Assembly (NCBI GenBank): GCA_039621445.1
Contig: CP154957.1
Location: 40,022,654 to 40,086,653, forward strand
DNA: 64,000 nt
From: Euglena gracilis
Taxonomy: Eukaryota; Euglenida; Euglenophyceae; Euglenales
Direction: 5' to 3'
A model generated the notes under the pieces. It did not search any database. It was not told where the DNA came from and worked only from the letters and a program-made list of their open reading frames with translations. The position numbers and the translations under genes were made by a program. Shown piece by piece: positions 36,801-45,337 of this stretch; the first letter of the stretch is position 1; each line of letters opens with the position of its first letter.

Positions 36801-38348
36801 TCATTAAATGTTGCACGTGCAAACAGTTTATTGAACTCACCATATTTATAAACCCCCAGGGTTTATGGGGTTTGGTTTGGTAGGTTCTGTCCAGGGGTGC
36901 CCCAGGGGCCCTGTCCGAAAGTACCTCAAAATCACCCCACTTTGGCAAAATTGTTCAAAAAATGGCCTGTTGATGCATACAAATTGTCAAAAATTTGTTT
37001 TTCGGGGGTTTGCTTCATCCCTGGCCGTTTTTATTTTCTTCACCGGGGGGGGGGGATTTTGGGCTCTCCCTTGATTGGTCGGCCTGAGGGTTAAAAATGG
37101 GGGGGGAGTTGTGTTATACATGCTTTACAAACTTTTATTTATGCCTCTTTTTTTTTCACTTTTAATTTTTGTCGGTAATGAATTTTTTTTGGCAAAAAGT
37201 CAACTCAAATTTCCATAAAACGGTCAACACCTCTGTGTTGGTTGGACCTCTGTGGTATGTGTCGTAATTCTTCATTCCAACATAAACCCCAAAATTGACA
37301 AGGTTGCGCACCCCTGGTTTTTTTGTGTGTGAAATTTGACTTCCCCTGAGAGCTCCCCCACAGGGCATGGGAATGGCACACTGGACAATAATTACGGCGA
37401 ACGAAACCAGGGCATTATCTGGTACCCCGTACTTTGGGAGACGGGCCTCTGCCACCGACGGTGCCGGGAAGGCATCCCCGCCCGGTAGCCCGCTGCTGAA
37501 GCGCCGGCGGATCCTACCGGGCGAGCTGGCTCCACCCCGGGGGCCTGCCGAGCCGGGCGGGGAGGAGGACGCCGAGGAGGCCGAGGAGGGGCCGAGCGAG
37601 CCAGAGTCCCCGCCACCGCCGCCGCGCCGCGCCCGCGCCTTGTTCCCCGCACAGGGCCGCCATGTGGTTGCAGGAGCTTCTTTAAATCGGAGGGGTTGGG
37701 GACCAGCTGGGCAATAGAATCGCCCCCCAAACCCTCACATTTTCCATCATAGTTTCACCCCCAAATTTCCACAAAATGGTCGGTGCTCTTCTCAGCCAAG
37801 CTGGCGAACTTTATTCCTGCTGACCAAAATGAAACCAGCTGGATTTGGGGTTTTTTTTTGCTTAGGTTTCGGTACCAGCCAGGCCACCCTCTTCCTGCCA
37901 GCTGCCAGCACCCTGGGCAGGCTTGGGGTTAGTCGGGTGTCTACCCTACGGGGGGGGGGGGTGGTTGCTAGGGGCAGGCACCCCATAGCACCCGATCCGA
38001 CCCCCCCCCGGGGGGGGTAGGGTTTTGGGGGGTGCCTGCCCCTAGCAGGCACCCCCCTCCGACCCCGGCGCCGAAGGCGCCGGGGGCCCGGAAAAGGCCA
38101 TTTTCAATGAAAATTTTCTGGGTCCGGCCCGGCCCCCTATCCCCCCCCCGGGGGGGGGGTGTGCCTGCTAGGGGCAGGCACCCTATAGCACCCACCCCCC
38201 CCCCCCCCCCCCTCCCCCCCCCGGTTGGTAAGCACAAGCATGACCCTGGGTCTCTCTCGCTGGGCTCAGGGGCCCTGCCATCTCCCCAGCGAAGCCCCCC
38301 GCCGAGGCGTCCCCTGCCGGTGTAGCGAAACGCCGGCGCGCCGGCTGA
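18272..38348 (+). CDS. PDS5: Sister chromatid cohesion protein PDS5
   Basis: Start ATG 18272 (first residues 'MPGPKSPAKS'), stop TGA 38346-38348; about 30 exons over 20 kb. The product is collinear with animal PDS5: N-terminal segment 'KDLLGRLEELHLTF', then 'CILADVFRVNAP', 'YLLERTASVKSF', 'ITQELLDLLLNNL', the 'KKVLVRKHCLQKLCQLY' HEAT segment, 'LLLLCPDQLP', 'RLPLKYFWLLAR', 'CPEYILPDLLYHL', 'ILCDIAFDIVHNEYG', 'VNLPRSLFQP', and a Lys/Arg/Pro-rich tail ending 'AKRRRAG'. PDS5 is a HEAT-repeat nuclear protein that binds cohesin and controls its loading, release and acetylation. Introns are a mix of GT-AG, GC-AG and nonconventional. Family assignment is firm; many exon edges are approximate. Confidence 0.9.
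18332..18855 (+). other. Nonconventional intron 1 of PDS5
   Basis: CAGATATTTTTTGAAG (18335) is an inverted repeat of the 3' end CTTAAAAAAATTCTG (to 18850). TGCGGA is shared by both flanks. The 3+5 rule joins GAT-GCG to GAC-TAC in frame. Confidence 0.8.
18966..19159 (+). other. Nonconventional intron 2 of PDS5
   Basis: CAGCGCT (18969) and AGCGCTG (to 19154) are a 7-base inverted repeat. The 3+5 rule joins CCC-AT to G-CCG-TTC in frame. Confidence 0.75.
19886..20173 (+). other. Nonconventional intron 4 of PDS5
   Basis: CAG at 19889-19891 and CTG at 20166-20168. The 3+5 rule joins GTC-CT to C-CCC-CCA in phase ('SFIVLPPTDP'). A GT-AG reading (ATT|GTCCTG ... GGGAG|CTG) also keeps phase, so this case is not decisive. 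Confidence 0.5.
20417..20663 (+). other. Nonconventional intron 5 of PDS5
   Basis: CAG at 20420-20422 and CTG at 20656-20658. The 3+5 rule joins GCC-AA to A-ACT-CTG ('LLAKTLLEHT'), which aligns with animal PDS5 without a gap. The GT-AG reading adds two extra residues. Confidence 0.6.
21047..21363 (+). other. Nonconventional intron 7 of PDS5
   Basis: CAGCCCCCC (21050) and GGGGAGGCTG (to 21358) form an inverted repeat. The 3+5 rule joins CTG-CAC to GAG-GTG in frame. Confidence 0.7.
21470..21895 (+). other. Nonconventional intron 8 of PDS5
   Basis: CAGGCACC (21473) and TTGCCCTG (to 21890) are partly inverted. The 3+5 rule joins CGG-CCC-C to GG-TAC-TGC in frame ('FKARPRYCRTYQ'). Confidence 0.55.
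21896..30300 (+). CDS. PDS5: PDS5 middle exons (HEAT core)
   Basis: Coding blocks (edges approximate): 21896-21975, 22118-22245, 23374-23400, 24110-24233, 26555-26730, 27022-27107, 28124-28216, 28355-28540, 29050-29340, 29519-29720, 30195-30290. Recognisable PDS5 segments in order include 'LLAALEDREESIRRQA' + 'IVEVARRQPE', 'GLEQRCRQDKKVLVRKHC', 'TLVQFVQNVAGRLL' and 'LALRCARAVAAVVA'. The block at 27022-27107 has no clear counterpart in animal PDS5 and may be lineage-specific. Confidence 0.7.
22634..23324. mobile_element. hAT-type MITE with 8-bp duplication (PDS5 intron)
   Basis: The ends CAGACCTCTGTTT (22634) and AAACAGAGGTCTG (to 23324) are inverted. GTACTGCG (22626-22633) and GTCCTGCG (23325-23332) flank them, one mismatch in eight. 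Subterminal regions carry tandem 'GTGTATCGGTGTGTATCGGC' units, as hAT subterminal repeats often do. There is no coding capacity. The CAG/CTG ends match those of the nonconventional introns. Confidence 0.75.
23575..23700. repeat. Dispersed C/G-run repeat with GGTCCGGACCGACC
   Basis: Long C-runs and G-runs surround 'GGTCCGGACCGACC'. Similar blocks lie near 1566-1660, 18385-18480 and 51180-51270. Two copies are preceded by 'GGTTCGAYATAAGGAGGG' (about 1549 and 23550). Downstream is a 'CGCTTCGCGCC' block and AT-rich sequence. It is non-coding. Confidence 0.55.
24295..24530. repeat. Dispersed GACTGACTGG repeat
   Basis: 'AGAGTGACTGACTGGTTTTC', 'GGCCCGGACC', a G-run with 'GTCGGCAAAAAGCC' and 'CACCAAAGGTGC' follow in the same order as at 62950-63220. 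Confidence 0.65.
24545..24690. repeat. Tandem 'ATGTATCACATATGTATCAC' repeat
   Basis: Four irregular units separated by poly-T/A; two more units lie at 25807-25857 in the same orientation. They bracket the hAT relic at 25137-25463 and may be subterminal repeats of one decayed element beginning CAGACCTCC at 24529. A matching right end with a duplication was not found. Confidence 0.6.
24855..25095. repeat. Dispersed GACTGACTGG repeat
   Basis: It has the same block order as the copies at 24295 and 62950, with 'GGCGCCGAAGGCGCCGG' and two terminal 'GTGACTGACTGG' motifs. Confidence 0.65.
25137..25463 (+). pseudogene. hAT-family transposase relic
   Basis: A 108-residue frame in AT-rich codons unlike the surrounding exons. 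It contains 'MLFKIVLWMVKRGIAYRKLC' followed by 'SLLDLQHLNG', the pattern of hAT proteins of the C17orf113/ZNF862 type (L-x-K-x-x-I-A-x-x-K ... L-x-x-L-x-x-L-N-G). The frame stops soon after. It lies in a PDS5 intron and is a fragment. Confidence 0.5.
27293..27709. mobile_element. TA-flanked MITE, copy 2
   Basis: The left end is TA plus C-run plus TATGTCCAACGACC; the right end is the inverted TATGTCCAATGACC with a C/T-rich run and TA (27710-27711). Internal 'CCGGTCAGAGGACACCTTTT' is shared with copy 1. It lies in a PDS5 intron. Confidence 0.75.
27858..27885. repeat. (CA)n microsatellite
   Basis: A CA run of about 14 units inside a PDS5 intron. Confidence 0.95.
28706..28990. repeat. Minisatellite 'TGCATNCATTTGTGCGG'
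   Basis: About 14 irregular units of 16-20 bases built from TGCATGCATTTGTGCG and GTGTG. Both strands stay open for more than 200 codons because of the repeat; those frames (Cys/Val-rich on +, His/Met/Cys-rich on -) are repeat artefacts. It lies in a PDS5 intron. Confidence 0.9.
30300..38348 (+). CDS. PDS5: PDS5 C-terminal exons and basic tail
   Basis: Coding blocks (approximate): 31503-31650, 31905-31985, 32062-32120, 32336-32402, 33035-33270, 33455-33545, 35107-35160, 35190-35335, 35440-35520, 35630-35800, 37450-37665, 38290-38348. They contain 'PEKVIAQYVKLLFTLLKQQ', 'LPLKYFWLLAR', 'PEYILPDLLYHL', 'FDDHHPQYEPMQTCFYTFFE', 'DNVSFLYKLLQTMRRC', 'KNTRILCDIAFDIV' and then a low-complexity Ala/Pro/Lys tail ('APAPKKKGRAEAQ', 'SPLLKRRRILPGE'). 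Such basic tails in PDS5 bind chromatin. The stop exon 38290-38348 is assigned by its basic codons and AG acceptor; this is an inference. Confidence 0.7.
34002..34376. mobile_element. TA-flanked MITE, copy 3
   Basis: Ends CCTCCCCCC...CTTGTCCAACGACC and the inverted GGTCGTTGGACAAG...GGAGG are bounded by TA (34000-34001, 34377-34378). It is a diverged member ('CTTGTCC' instead of 'TATGTCC'). Confidence 0.75.
34575..35085. repeat. Dispersed 'CGAGGAGGCT' repeat, copy 2
   Basis: It has the same order as at 11960-12385: 'GAACGTTCGAGCTTGAGCC', a C-run, several 'TCGAGCCTCCTCGAATG' motifs, 'CATACATGCATG', a middle with 'GGGCATTGACAAC', and closing 'CCAAGGAGGCTT'. It lies immediately upstream of a PDS5 coding block. 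Confidence 0.6.
36733..37110 (+). repeat. Dispersed repeat, copy 1
   Basis: About 370 bases from 'CCTGTATTGGAAGAATT' through 'CACCGCATCCTTCATTAAAT', 'GGGTTTATGGGGTTTGG', 'TTGATGCATACAAATTGTCA' to 'CTCTCCCTTGATTGGTCGG'. The reverse complement occurs at about 61590-61966. It is non-coding and lies in a PDS5 intron. Confidence 0.8.
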
Positions 38349-40208
38349 AAGGCTACCCTGCCAGGACCCAAGCTGACCGCCCTCCGGCCACTGCCAATGA
38401 CCCCTGGAATGTGACCCGCGATATACCCCGCCGCCGGACACCCCCGTGTGTCCGCTGTGGTGCGGAACGTGTCGGAGTGAGCAATCAAGCCACATTGGAT
38501 TTTGACCCCTGGGCGGTTTCTGCTCCACAACACAGTACCACCTCCCCCCCCCACCCCTTTGTTTCCAACGCACGCCGTGTCGTTCACACTCCCTGTGTCG
38601 GGGGTTGCCGTGGGGGGGGCGGAAACGTGGGATGTGGCCCCACAGCCAGCCGCGGCCCCCCCAATATGACTGGTGGTGACGCCGCGGCCAGCCCCTTCGC
38701 CACCTCCCTCCCACCCCATTGTGTCAACGGCACATCTCTGAGATATCATTTTTGTAACGTTGATAAAGTGTGCCGTTGACACCTCGCCCTGTGCCAACAG
38801 TGTACAGGGGGGGGGGGAGGGAATTCGCTGTGCATTTTTGCATTTTGCGCATTTTTTTGCGCACTTTGTCAATTTTTCAAAAATGCGCATTTTTGTGCAT
38901 TCCTGGCGCATTTTTTTTGCGCATTTTTTTCTATTTTCAATTTTTTTTTACACTTTTTGGAGTTTTTTTGTACATTTTGTCCATGTTGTCCACATTGTTC
39001 ATATGTCAAAAACGAACTTGACATTGTTGTTCTTCGACACCGTTCTTCAACACCAACCAAACCACATGCTCACCGAATTTTGCCCACGTTCAACTAACCC
39101 ATTTCTATAACCAACGAACCCACTTCCGCACTGTTTTTCCACCCAAGGGACGATTGGGTGATGAGGTGTGGGTACTCATCCAATGATGATGAGAACACTA
39201 GGGTTTTCAAAGTCCCCACATCGAATCCTACTCCCCTGGTCACAAGTAAGGGGCAACCATGACTGACATTGTTGGTTATGGTGAACAGAGAGTGACGCCT
39301 TGCTCGTGCATTTTTTTTTTGACCAAAAATGCCTTCATTTCAGCTGTTTTTGGTGATTTTGGTTTAATTTTGGGCTTATTGTTGGAAATTTTTTCAAAGT
39401 CCTTTTTCCCTTAGGAATGTACAAACTCAGCGCATTTTTTGCGCATTTTTTCCCCGCATTTTTGCGCATTTTTGCGCTTTTTTCCCGAGGGCCGTCCACT
39501 CACCCCCCCCCCCCTCCACCCCCCCCCCCCCCCCCCTGCAGTGTATTGCACTGGTTGAACATTTGCCCTGCATTGGAAGGGGGGGACAAGGGGCAGGTCA
39601 CTGGGGAAAGGAGGTAAAACACAGGAAAGGGGGGGTTTCCACAAGTCACAAGAGTGTCATTTTTTTCAAGGTTTGATGGGAACGCTGAAGATGTGGTGCC
39701 AGCCCAACTACTGCCTCCACGGCGGTTTCCACTCCTCACCGAAGGCTATCCTGCTGTCGATACATATCCCTGTGTGCTTCCACGCAGGATTCCTCACTGT
39801 GCCGCATTTATCAAGCAACGCATATCTCCATCCCTGCTTGGTCATCATGCGGTGGCGATTTTGCTTCGTCATTAATCGCACCAAACCAGGCAAGCGAAAC
39901 AGGCCCAATTGCGTGGTCGAAGTTCCTATTTTTGAAGAACGCAAAGCATGGCTGTAAAACAGTTGAACACCGTGTAATGCAGTCCCTCCCTTTCTGTTCT
40001 CGGCTGTCCTTCCGTCTGCAATAAAGGTGCACAGGGCACGCTTATGACAGCCGCACTGTGGCATGCCATCGTCCATCGCTCCCGGTGTCATATACCCACA
40101 ACCCCCCCTCCCCCGGGAGTTTCAAACGGCATTTCCCCGGTTGCTTACGCCCCACGCAGGCCTTCCGTTGTGCCCCGGGCAGGCCTTGGCCCCGGCCCTG
40201 CCGGACGA
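38349..40208. other. Spacer between PDS5 and the TFIIS-like gene
   Basis: It contains repeated 'GCGCATTTTT' motifs (38825-38960 and 39430-39480) and C/G runs. A frame at 39673-39957 lacks the local codon bias and any motif. Possible upstream exons of the next gene were not recognised. Confidence 0.4.
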
Positions 40209-40816
40209 ATGGTGCAGCTGGAGGAGCAGGCGCACAAATGCCTCCGGTACCCGGGGGACCGCTACCCGGCGTGCTTCCACTGCTGCCGCCCCACGATGAA
40301 GCAGCGTTGCCTGTGGATGAAGCACCGCCTAGTGGACCCCTCAACCAGACTCATTGCGTTATGGCCTGCCTGGGGTGGCCACAGAATCCCCCCCCCCCCG
40401 GATAGCGCTGTCCAATCCCCACCCAAGTTTCTTTCCTTTTTTTTTTGACTTGCCAATTATTCAATCAACGTTGACATTGACATTGACATTGACATTGACA
40501 TTTGATTTGGCATTTGTGCTTTGCTTCCATGGAAGGTTATTCCTGGAATGGGCATGAGTGTGGATTTTTTCAACAAGAGGAATTACGAGATGGTCTGAGC
40601 GTTATAGGATGGTAGCTGACACTCCCTGAAGAAAACTTGTGACGTCGAGTTTGCTTTTTTGGAGGTGTCGGCTGCAGTGCTCCTGTCCATGCTGACGCAG
40701 CCAGAGCCTGCCCGGGACGGTCCTGGACAGTGTCCGCGAGCTGACCAAGGATGACGAAGGAATGAAGCGGTCGGGCATGAGCCCTGAAGAAGAGAAACGG
40801 TGGGCCTTCTTGAAGG

Positions 40817-40851
<35 letters not shown>

Positions 40852-43800
40852 GTGTGTGTGTGTGCGTGTTGCGTGTTTTTATGTGTTTGTGCACATGTGT
40901 GTGTGTATGTGTGTTGTGTCGGAGGGCTTTTGCTTAAGGGATTGCAGTACCCCCCCCCCCGGGGGGGCTGGACTGCAGCTAGTTCAAATTTGGCTAGTGG
41001 TGTTTTCCGGGGGGTCTGCTAGCAGGGCTAGCTAGTGGAATTTTTTTTCCCAGTGACCGGCGCAAAGCGACGTAAATTTTTTTGGGACCCCCAAAAATGG
41101 CCAAAAATGCCTGTTTTTGGCCATTTTTGGGAATTTTCGAACAAAATCAGCCAAAAACCTATTAAAAACCTCATTTTCACCTCGTCACGCAGCGCCGGAG
41201 GAAAATTTTTTTCCAGTGGGGGGGACCCCCGGACTCCCCCCCGGGGGGGGAGGGGGGTCTAGCTAGTCCATTTTTCCAGTGTCTAGCCGATTGGCTAGCC
41301 AGTACCCCCCCCCCGGGGTCCTTAAGCAAAAGCATGGTCGGAGGGGATAGACAGAGGCACGGGCCCCTTGATGAATTGTTGCGCAGTCGATGCATTTGTC
41401 CACCAGGTTGTTAACTGCAGTTTTGTGGACTGGAATACTTCACAGTGGAGGATGGGGAGGGGCAGGCAGCTGTGCCCCCATTGGTCCACTGCCTTCCCTC
41501 GCCGCAGCATCCGTCATACAACCGCAAATCCTCAAAATCAACCGTCAGCACCACAGAAGGCAGCCAGCCAAAGAAGACCAAGACCACAGCCGCCCCCACC
41601 CAGGAGGCCCCCGCCCGGAAGAGAGCGCCTGGCATTGAGGCGGAGTCCCCGGCGTCGAAAAAGGCGCGCAAATCCCCGCCCGCAGGCATGCCCCACTTCC
41701 GAGCCCGAAGTGGTGGGTTGGAGTACACACAGGCGCATGCAGTGTGTTGCTGGAAACAAAAAACGCAGCATTTTCTGAAGCAAACTCTGCGGGAACCTCT
41801 GTCGCCTTTGCCGTGCTCCCCCTTTCATAAGGTCGGTCTCATCCTCGCCCTCCCCTCCTTTCTCGCCGCCTTTTCGGCCACCACATGTGGAGTCACAGAG
41901 GCTGGGGAGTGGCATCTCCAGACAAGGGGTGGGAGGAAACCCGAAATCATATTTTCAAACAATCCCCACAGCTGCTCCAGGAGACCCTGTTTGTTCGGGT
42001 GTCGGTCACCCCAAAACCAAAACCCATTTTTTTTCTGGGCTGAGGTTCGGGCTTCTTTTTAACCCCCCTCCCCTCGGGGGACGGAGGTGGGCGGGTGGGT
42101 GGGTGGGGCTGGACCTACCCCGGGGGGGGGGGGGGGGGTGGACCTACCCCGGGGGGTGTTGGGCCGGATGCCTGAGCATGGGTTTCGGCGCAAAGCGCCG
42201 AAAATTTTTGGGAAATGCCCTCAGACGCCGATTTTTGCCCGGGGTGGTCCTGCGCCGGGCTGGGTGTGTGGGGGACCCCCCCAGCCCCTGGGTCTCAAAA
42301 AGGAGCCTGCGGGGGGGGGGGGGGGCAGAGCCTGCACTTCTCCCTGGTCCAGAGGTGACGGACCTGGCGGCCCTGAAGCCCCTCGTGCTGGACGGCCTCC
42401 GGTGGAGTGTCGAGGGGCGGGTCTTCGCCCACACCGCCGCCGCGGCCAAGTACAAGGCCCTGTTCCGGAAGGCGAAGGCCGGGTACGAGCTGGTGCTGCG
42501 CTACAAGGTGGGCCGGTCCCTCCCCCTCCCCTCCGACGTGCGTAGGGGACCATTCGGTTCATGTCGCTGGTGCAGAAATTCCGAGAATTTCTGCGAGGGT
42601 TTCCGCCGGCTGCAATTCCACGACGACCATTGCATTGATTCTCGCCCCATGCGACAGGAAGGAAAGAGGTAATTCTCTCAGTGCTGCCAGGAGTCAAGCT
42701 GGGTCCAATGCCAACCACAGGAAATTGTGTGTTGCTTGGGGCCCCAAGGCATGGCCCAGCCGAGCCGTCCATTGCTCTGTGGCAGGGACTGTGCCGGGGG
42801 CCCTGACGGTTGTCTTTTGTCCGTCTGCAGGACAATTTGCAACACTGTCGCACGGTGGTGCTTGACTGCAGTCAACATATTACGGCGTTGCAGCCAGGGC
42901 TGGCCGCTCTTTCAATTTCCACCCCTTTCTGAATATGGCCAGGTTTTTTATCCCGCCCCCGAGGACCAAGTTTAGCTGCCCGAATAAGACTCCCTCCCCC
43001 TTCACCAACAGCCTGTGAAGGCAGGAAAAAGAGGGGGGAGAATCAGCGTAGATGTCGCAAATTGAAAAGTTGTCGAAACTCTCAAAAAATGGATGAAATT
43101 GATGCAGTAACTATGTCAAAGGGGAGCATCCAGAAATCCTTAAAATGTCAAAGAAGTGATCTTTGGAACCTGTTCGGGTCAGGGAATTTCTTGAGCCGGA
43201 CTCCACTTGAGGGGGGGCAGCCAGCACCTTTTCCCAGCCAGCAGCTCACAGTGGGCTGCGGATCCCCCCCCCCCCCGGTTTGAGTGGTAATAAAGTTCGG
43301 CAAAGCTGGGTTGGGCCGAAAAAAAGGGGTCAAGATGGCGAAAACTGCCCTTTCTTGAGGGCTTGCCCTTTCTTTTTTGTTTGAGTTTCCACCTCAAAAT
43401 TTTGGTTGAAAAACACTACTCCACAGGATTTGGGTTGTTTCTTTCCCCTGTTTACGGGGACCAGCCGGGTCCAGTCTGGCAGCCGGTAGCCCTGGACCCC
43501 CGACCCCCCCCAGGGGTGTGGTCCAGCCAACAGCTTCTTTCCACTGCCCAGCTGGCCCCCCCCCCCCGCCGGGGACATGTCCTTTTTTTCTTCTTCAGCT
43601 GAACTGCTGTCCAACCTCCCTGTGGTCCCGACCAACTCTGGCAGTGCTTCTCCGAGCGGGCTCCCCCCAGCCTGCTGCTGTGGTGCATCAGCCCCCTACC
43701 CCCGGCGTTCATGGTGAAGGCCCAGCGGGAGGCGCAGCTGGCGGCCATGCAAGTGCTCCTCTGCTTCCTCCCGGTCGGCCCGTTCAGGGATTGGGGGCCA

Positions 43801-45148
43801 CTTCTTTTTAAGTCACCTGCCCCCCCCCCCGGGGGGAGGGGGGTGGGTGGGTGGGTGGGGCCGGGCCCCCCCGAAGCACCGAAAATTTTTGAAAATTGCC
43901 TTTAACGGGCCCGATTTTGGGGGGGGGGGGTCCCGCGCCACCCTGGGTGGGGGGACCCCCCCCCCTCCCCCCGGGGGTCTTAAAAAGAAGCCTGATTGGG
44001 GCTCATCCAGAAATGGACAACTACGGATAACTCCGGATCAGCCACCAGTGAAGATGGGCAATAACTGCATGAAGCTCAACTATTTTTTTGGGCACTTTGT
44101 TTCCATGTCAGGCCATTTTGATCACTTTAGACCACTTCTGACCACTTTTGCCCACGTTTGACCTGCTACTGGCGTTTGGGGGGGGGGGCACTTTTGGACA
44201 CTTTGTTGCCATTTTTGCCAGTTCTGACTGCTTTTGACCTTTTTTAAGACGTACATTTTGGCTGTTTCCATTTCTGGCAGTTTCTAGCCGCTTTTGGCCT
44301 CATTTAGCCATTTGTAGCTATTTTTGGCTTGATTCGGCATCGGTACCAGTAAGAGCATCTGGCAAGAAATCTGGTAAATACCCTGCGAAGAATAATTCAC
44401 TGTGGACCATGTTTTCTACGCAATGCAATTCCTGATTGATGGAAGTGTTTGTGAGTGTGGGTCTCGTACCTTCCCTCTCCCTTGTCTACGCATCCCCCCC
44501 GGTTCTTACCCATCTTTTTAAGGATCATCTTCTCAAAGGGGGCTTATTTTGTTTGCGTTTTAAGAGATATTTCTCGAAATTTCGAAGTTTTAGAAACTTC
44601 TGAAACCTTATTTGGTGAGATATTGTTTATTTTTGCATCCAAATGCCTGTAAGTTCAACACTGCTTCCAAAATTAGGGGAATTTTTCCTTTTCGGCACAA
44701 AGTGTCGGTTGTTTTTTGCCGTCAAAACTTTCCCCTTGTCTAAGCATCACCCCCCCCCTCCCCGGTTCTTACCCATGTTTTCCAGTTGTCAGACATGTTT
44801 GCATGTTTGCTGTGTTTTGTTGAATGGGGACGTTGGGTCCGGACGGCAGTGTGGGTCGGGACCCCTCGATGGTCCTGAACGTGTGTGAGTGGTGGACCCC
44901 TTCTCCCCCCCCAGGCACGGATCCAGGCGCAGCAGAGCGAGCCGGAGTGGGCCCTGGCGCTGCTGTTCCCCGCCAAGGAGCAGGAGCGCTTCCGCACGGC
45001 GGTGCGGCTGCTGCGGGAGACGTGCTTCGCCGCGATCCAAGACACTGCCCGCCAGGCTTTGCCGCCTCGGATTCGTATTCGGGAGCTCCGGGGCTGGTAC
45101 TGCATTGTCTTTCAGTATCCACTTTCAGATCCAGCAGCGAGCGCGTAA
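40209..45148 (+). CDS. Probable TFIIS-central-domain protein (PHF3/DIDO/Bye1-like)
   Basis: Exons: 40209-about 40333, about 40702-40818, 41421-41685, 42353-42507, 43645-43752, 44915-45148. Phases agree across the last four joins. A Cys-rich start ('HKCLRYPGDRYPACFHCC') may bind zinc. A Lys-rich linker ('SKKARKSPPA') leads into 'WSVEGRVFAHT', 'KYKALFRKA', then 'LLLWCISPLPPAFM' and 'KAQREAQLAAMQARIQ'. This resembles the TFIIS central domain (I-E-x-x-I/F, K-Y-K-x-x-x-R, I-S-P-x-x-L-x-x-M). Such proteins contact RNA polymerase II. The intron 41686-42352 is GC-AG (donor GCATGC); the others here are GT-AG. Start and end are uncertain, and the family call is by pattern only. Confidence 0.5.
40474..40502. 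repeat. (TTGACA)n repeat
   Basis: About five tandem TTGACA units. Confidence 0.9.
40819..40862. repeat. (GT)n starting at an exon edge
   Basis: The GT run begins directly after the AAG-GAG codons, so the splice donor is the first repeat unit. Confidence 0.9.
40926..41336. mobile_element. MITE with 8-bp duplication
   Basis: GCTTTTGCTTAAGG (40926) is repeated inverted at the other end (CCTTAAGCAAAAGC to 41333, then ATG). GTCGGAGG flanks both sides exactly (40918-40925, 41337-41344). The interior is C/G-rich with 'GGCGCAAAGCG'. It lies in an intron of the TFIIS-like gene. Confidence 0.7.
43797..43993. mobile_element. Small MITE (about 197 bp)
   Basis: CTTCTTTTTAAG (43801-43812) and CTTAAAAAGAAG (43979-43990) are perfect inverted repeats. 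GATTGGGG occurs at 43789-43796 and 43994-44001. It resembles the C/G-rich elements at 797-1089 and about 42050-42320. Confidence 0.65.
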
Positions 45149-45244
45149 ACGAATATAGAGGCTGATTTGGGTCTGGTGAAAGACACTTCTCCATCATCCA
45201 TAAGTATGAGTAAATTCCATATTATCCATAAATAACTGGCCACG

Positions 45245-45245
<1 letters not shown>

Positions 45246-45335
<90 letters not shown>
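45246..45335. repeat. (GT)n microsatellite
   Basis: An uninterrupted GT run of about 44 units. Confidence 0.98.

Positions 45336-45337
<2 letters not shown>

Noticed and set aside
39673-39957. Possible protein of 94 residues
   Set aside because: No motif, no codon bias, and equally long antisense frames; not supported as a gene.
42050-42320. Another CAG/CTG MITE in the TFIIS-like gene
   Set aside because: The right end GGAGCCTG fits the family, but the left end and flanking duplication could not be matched.
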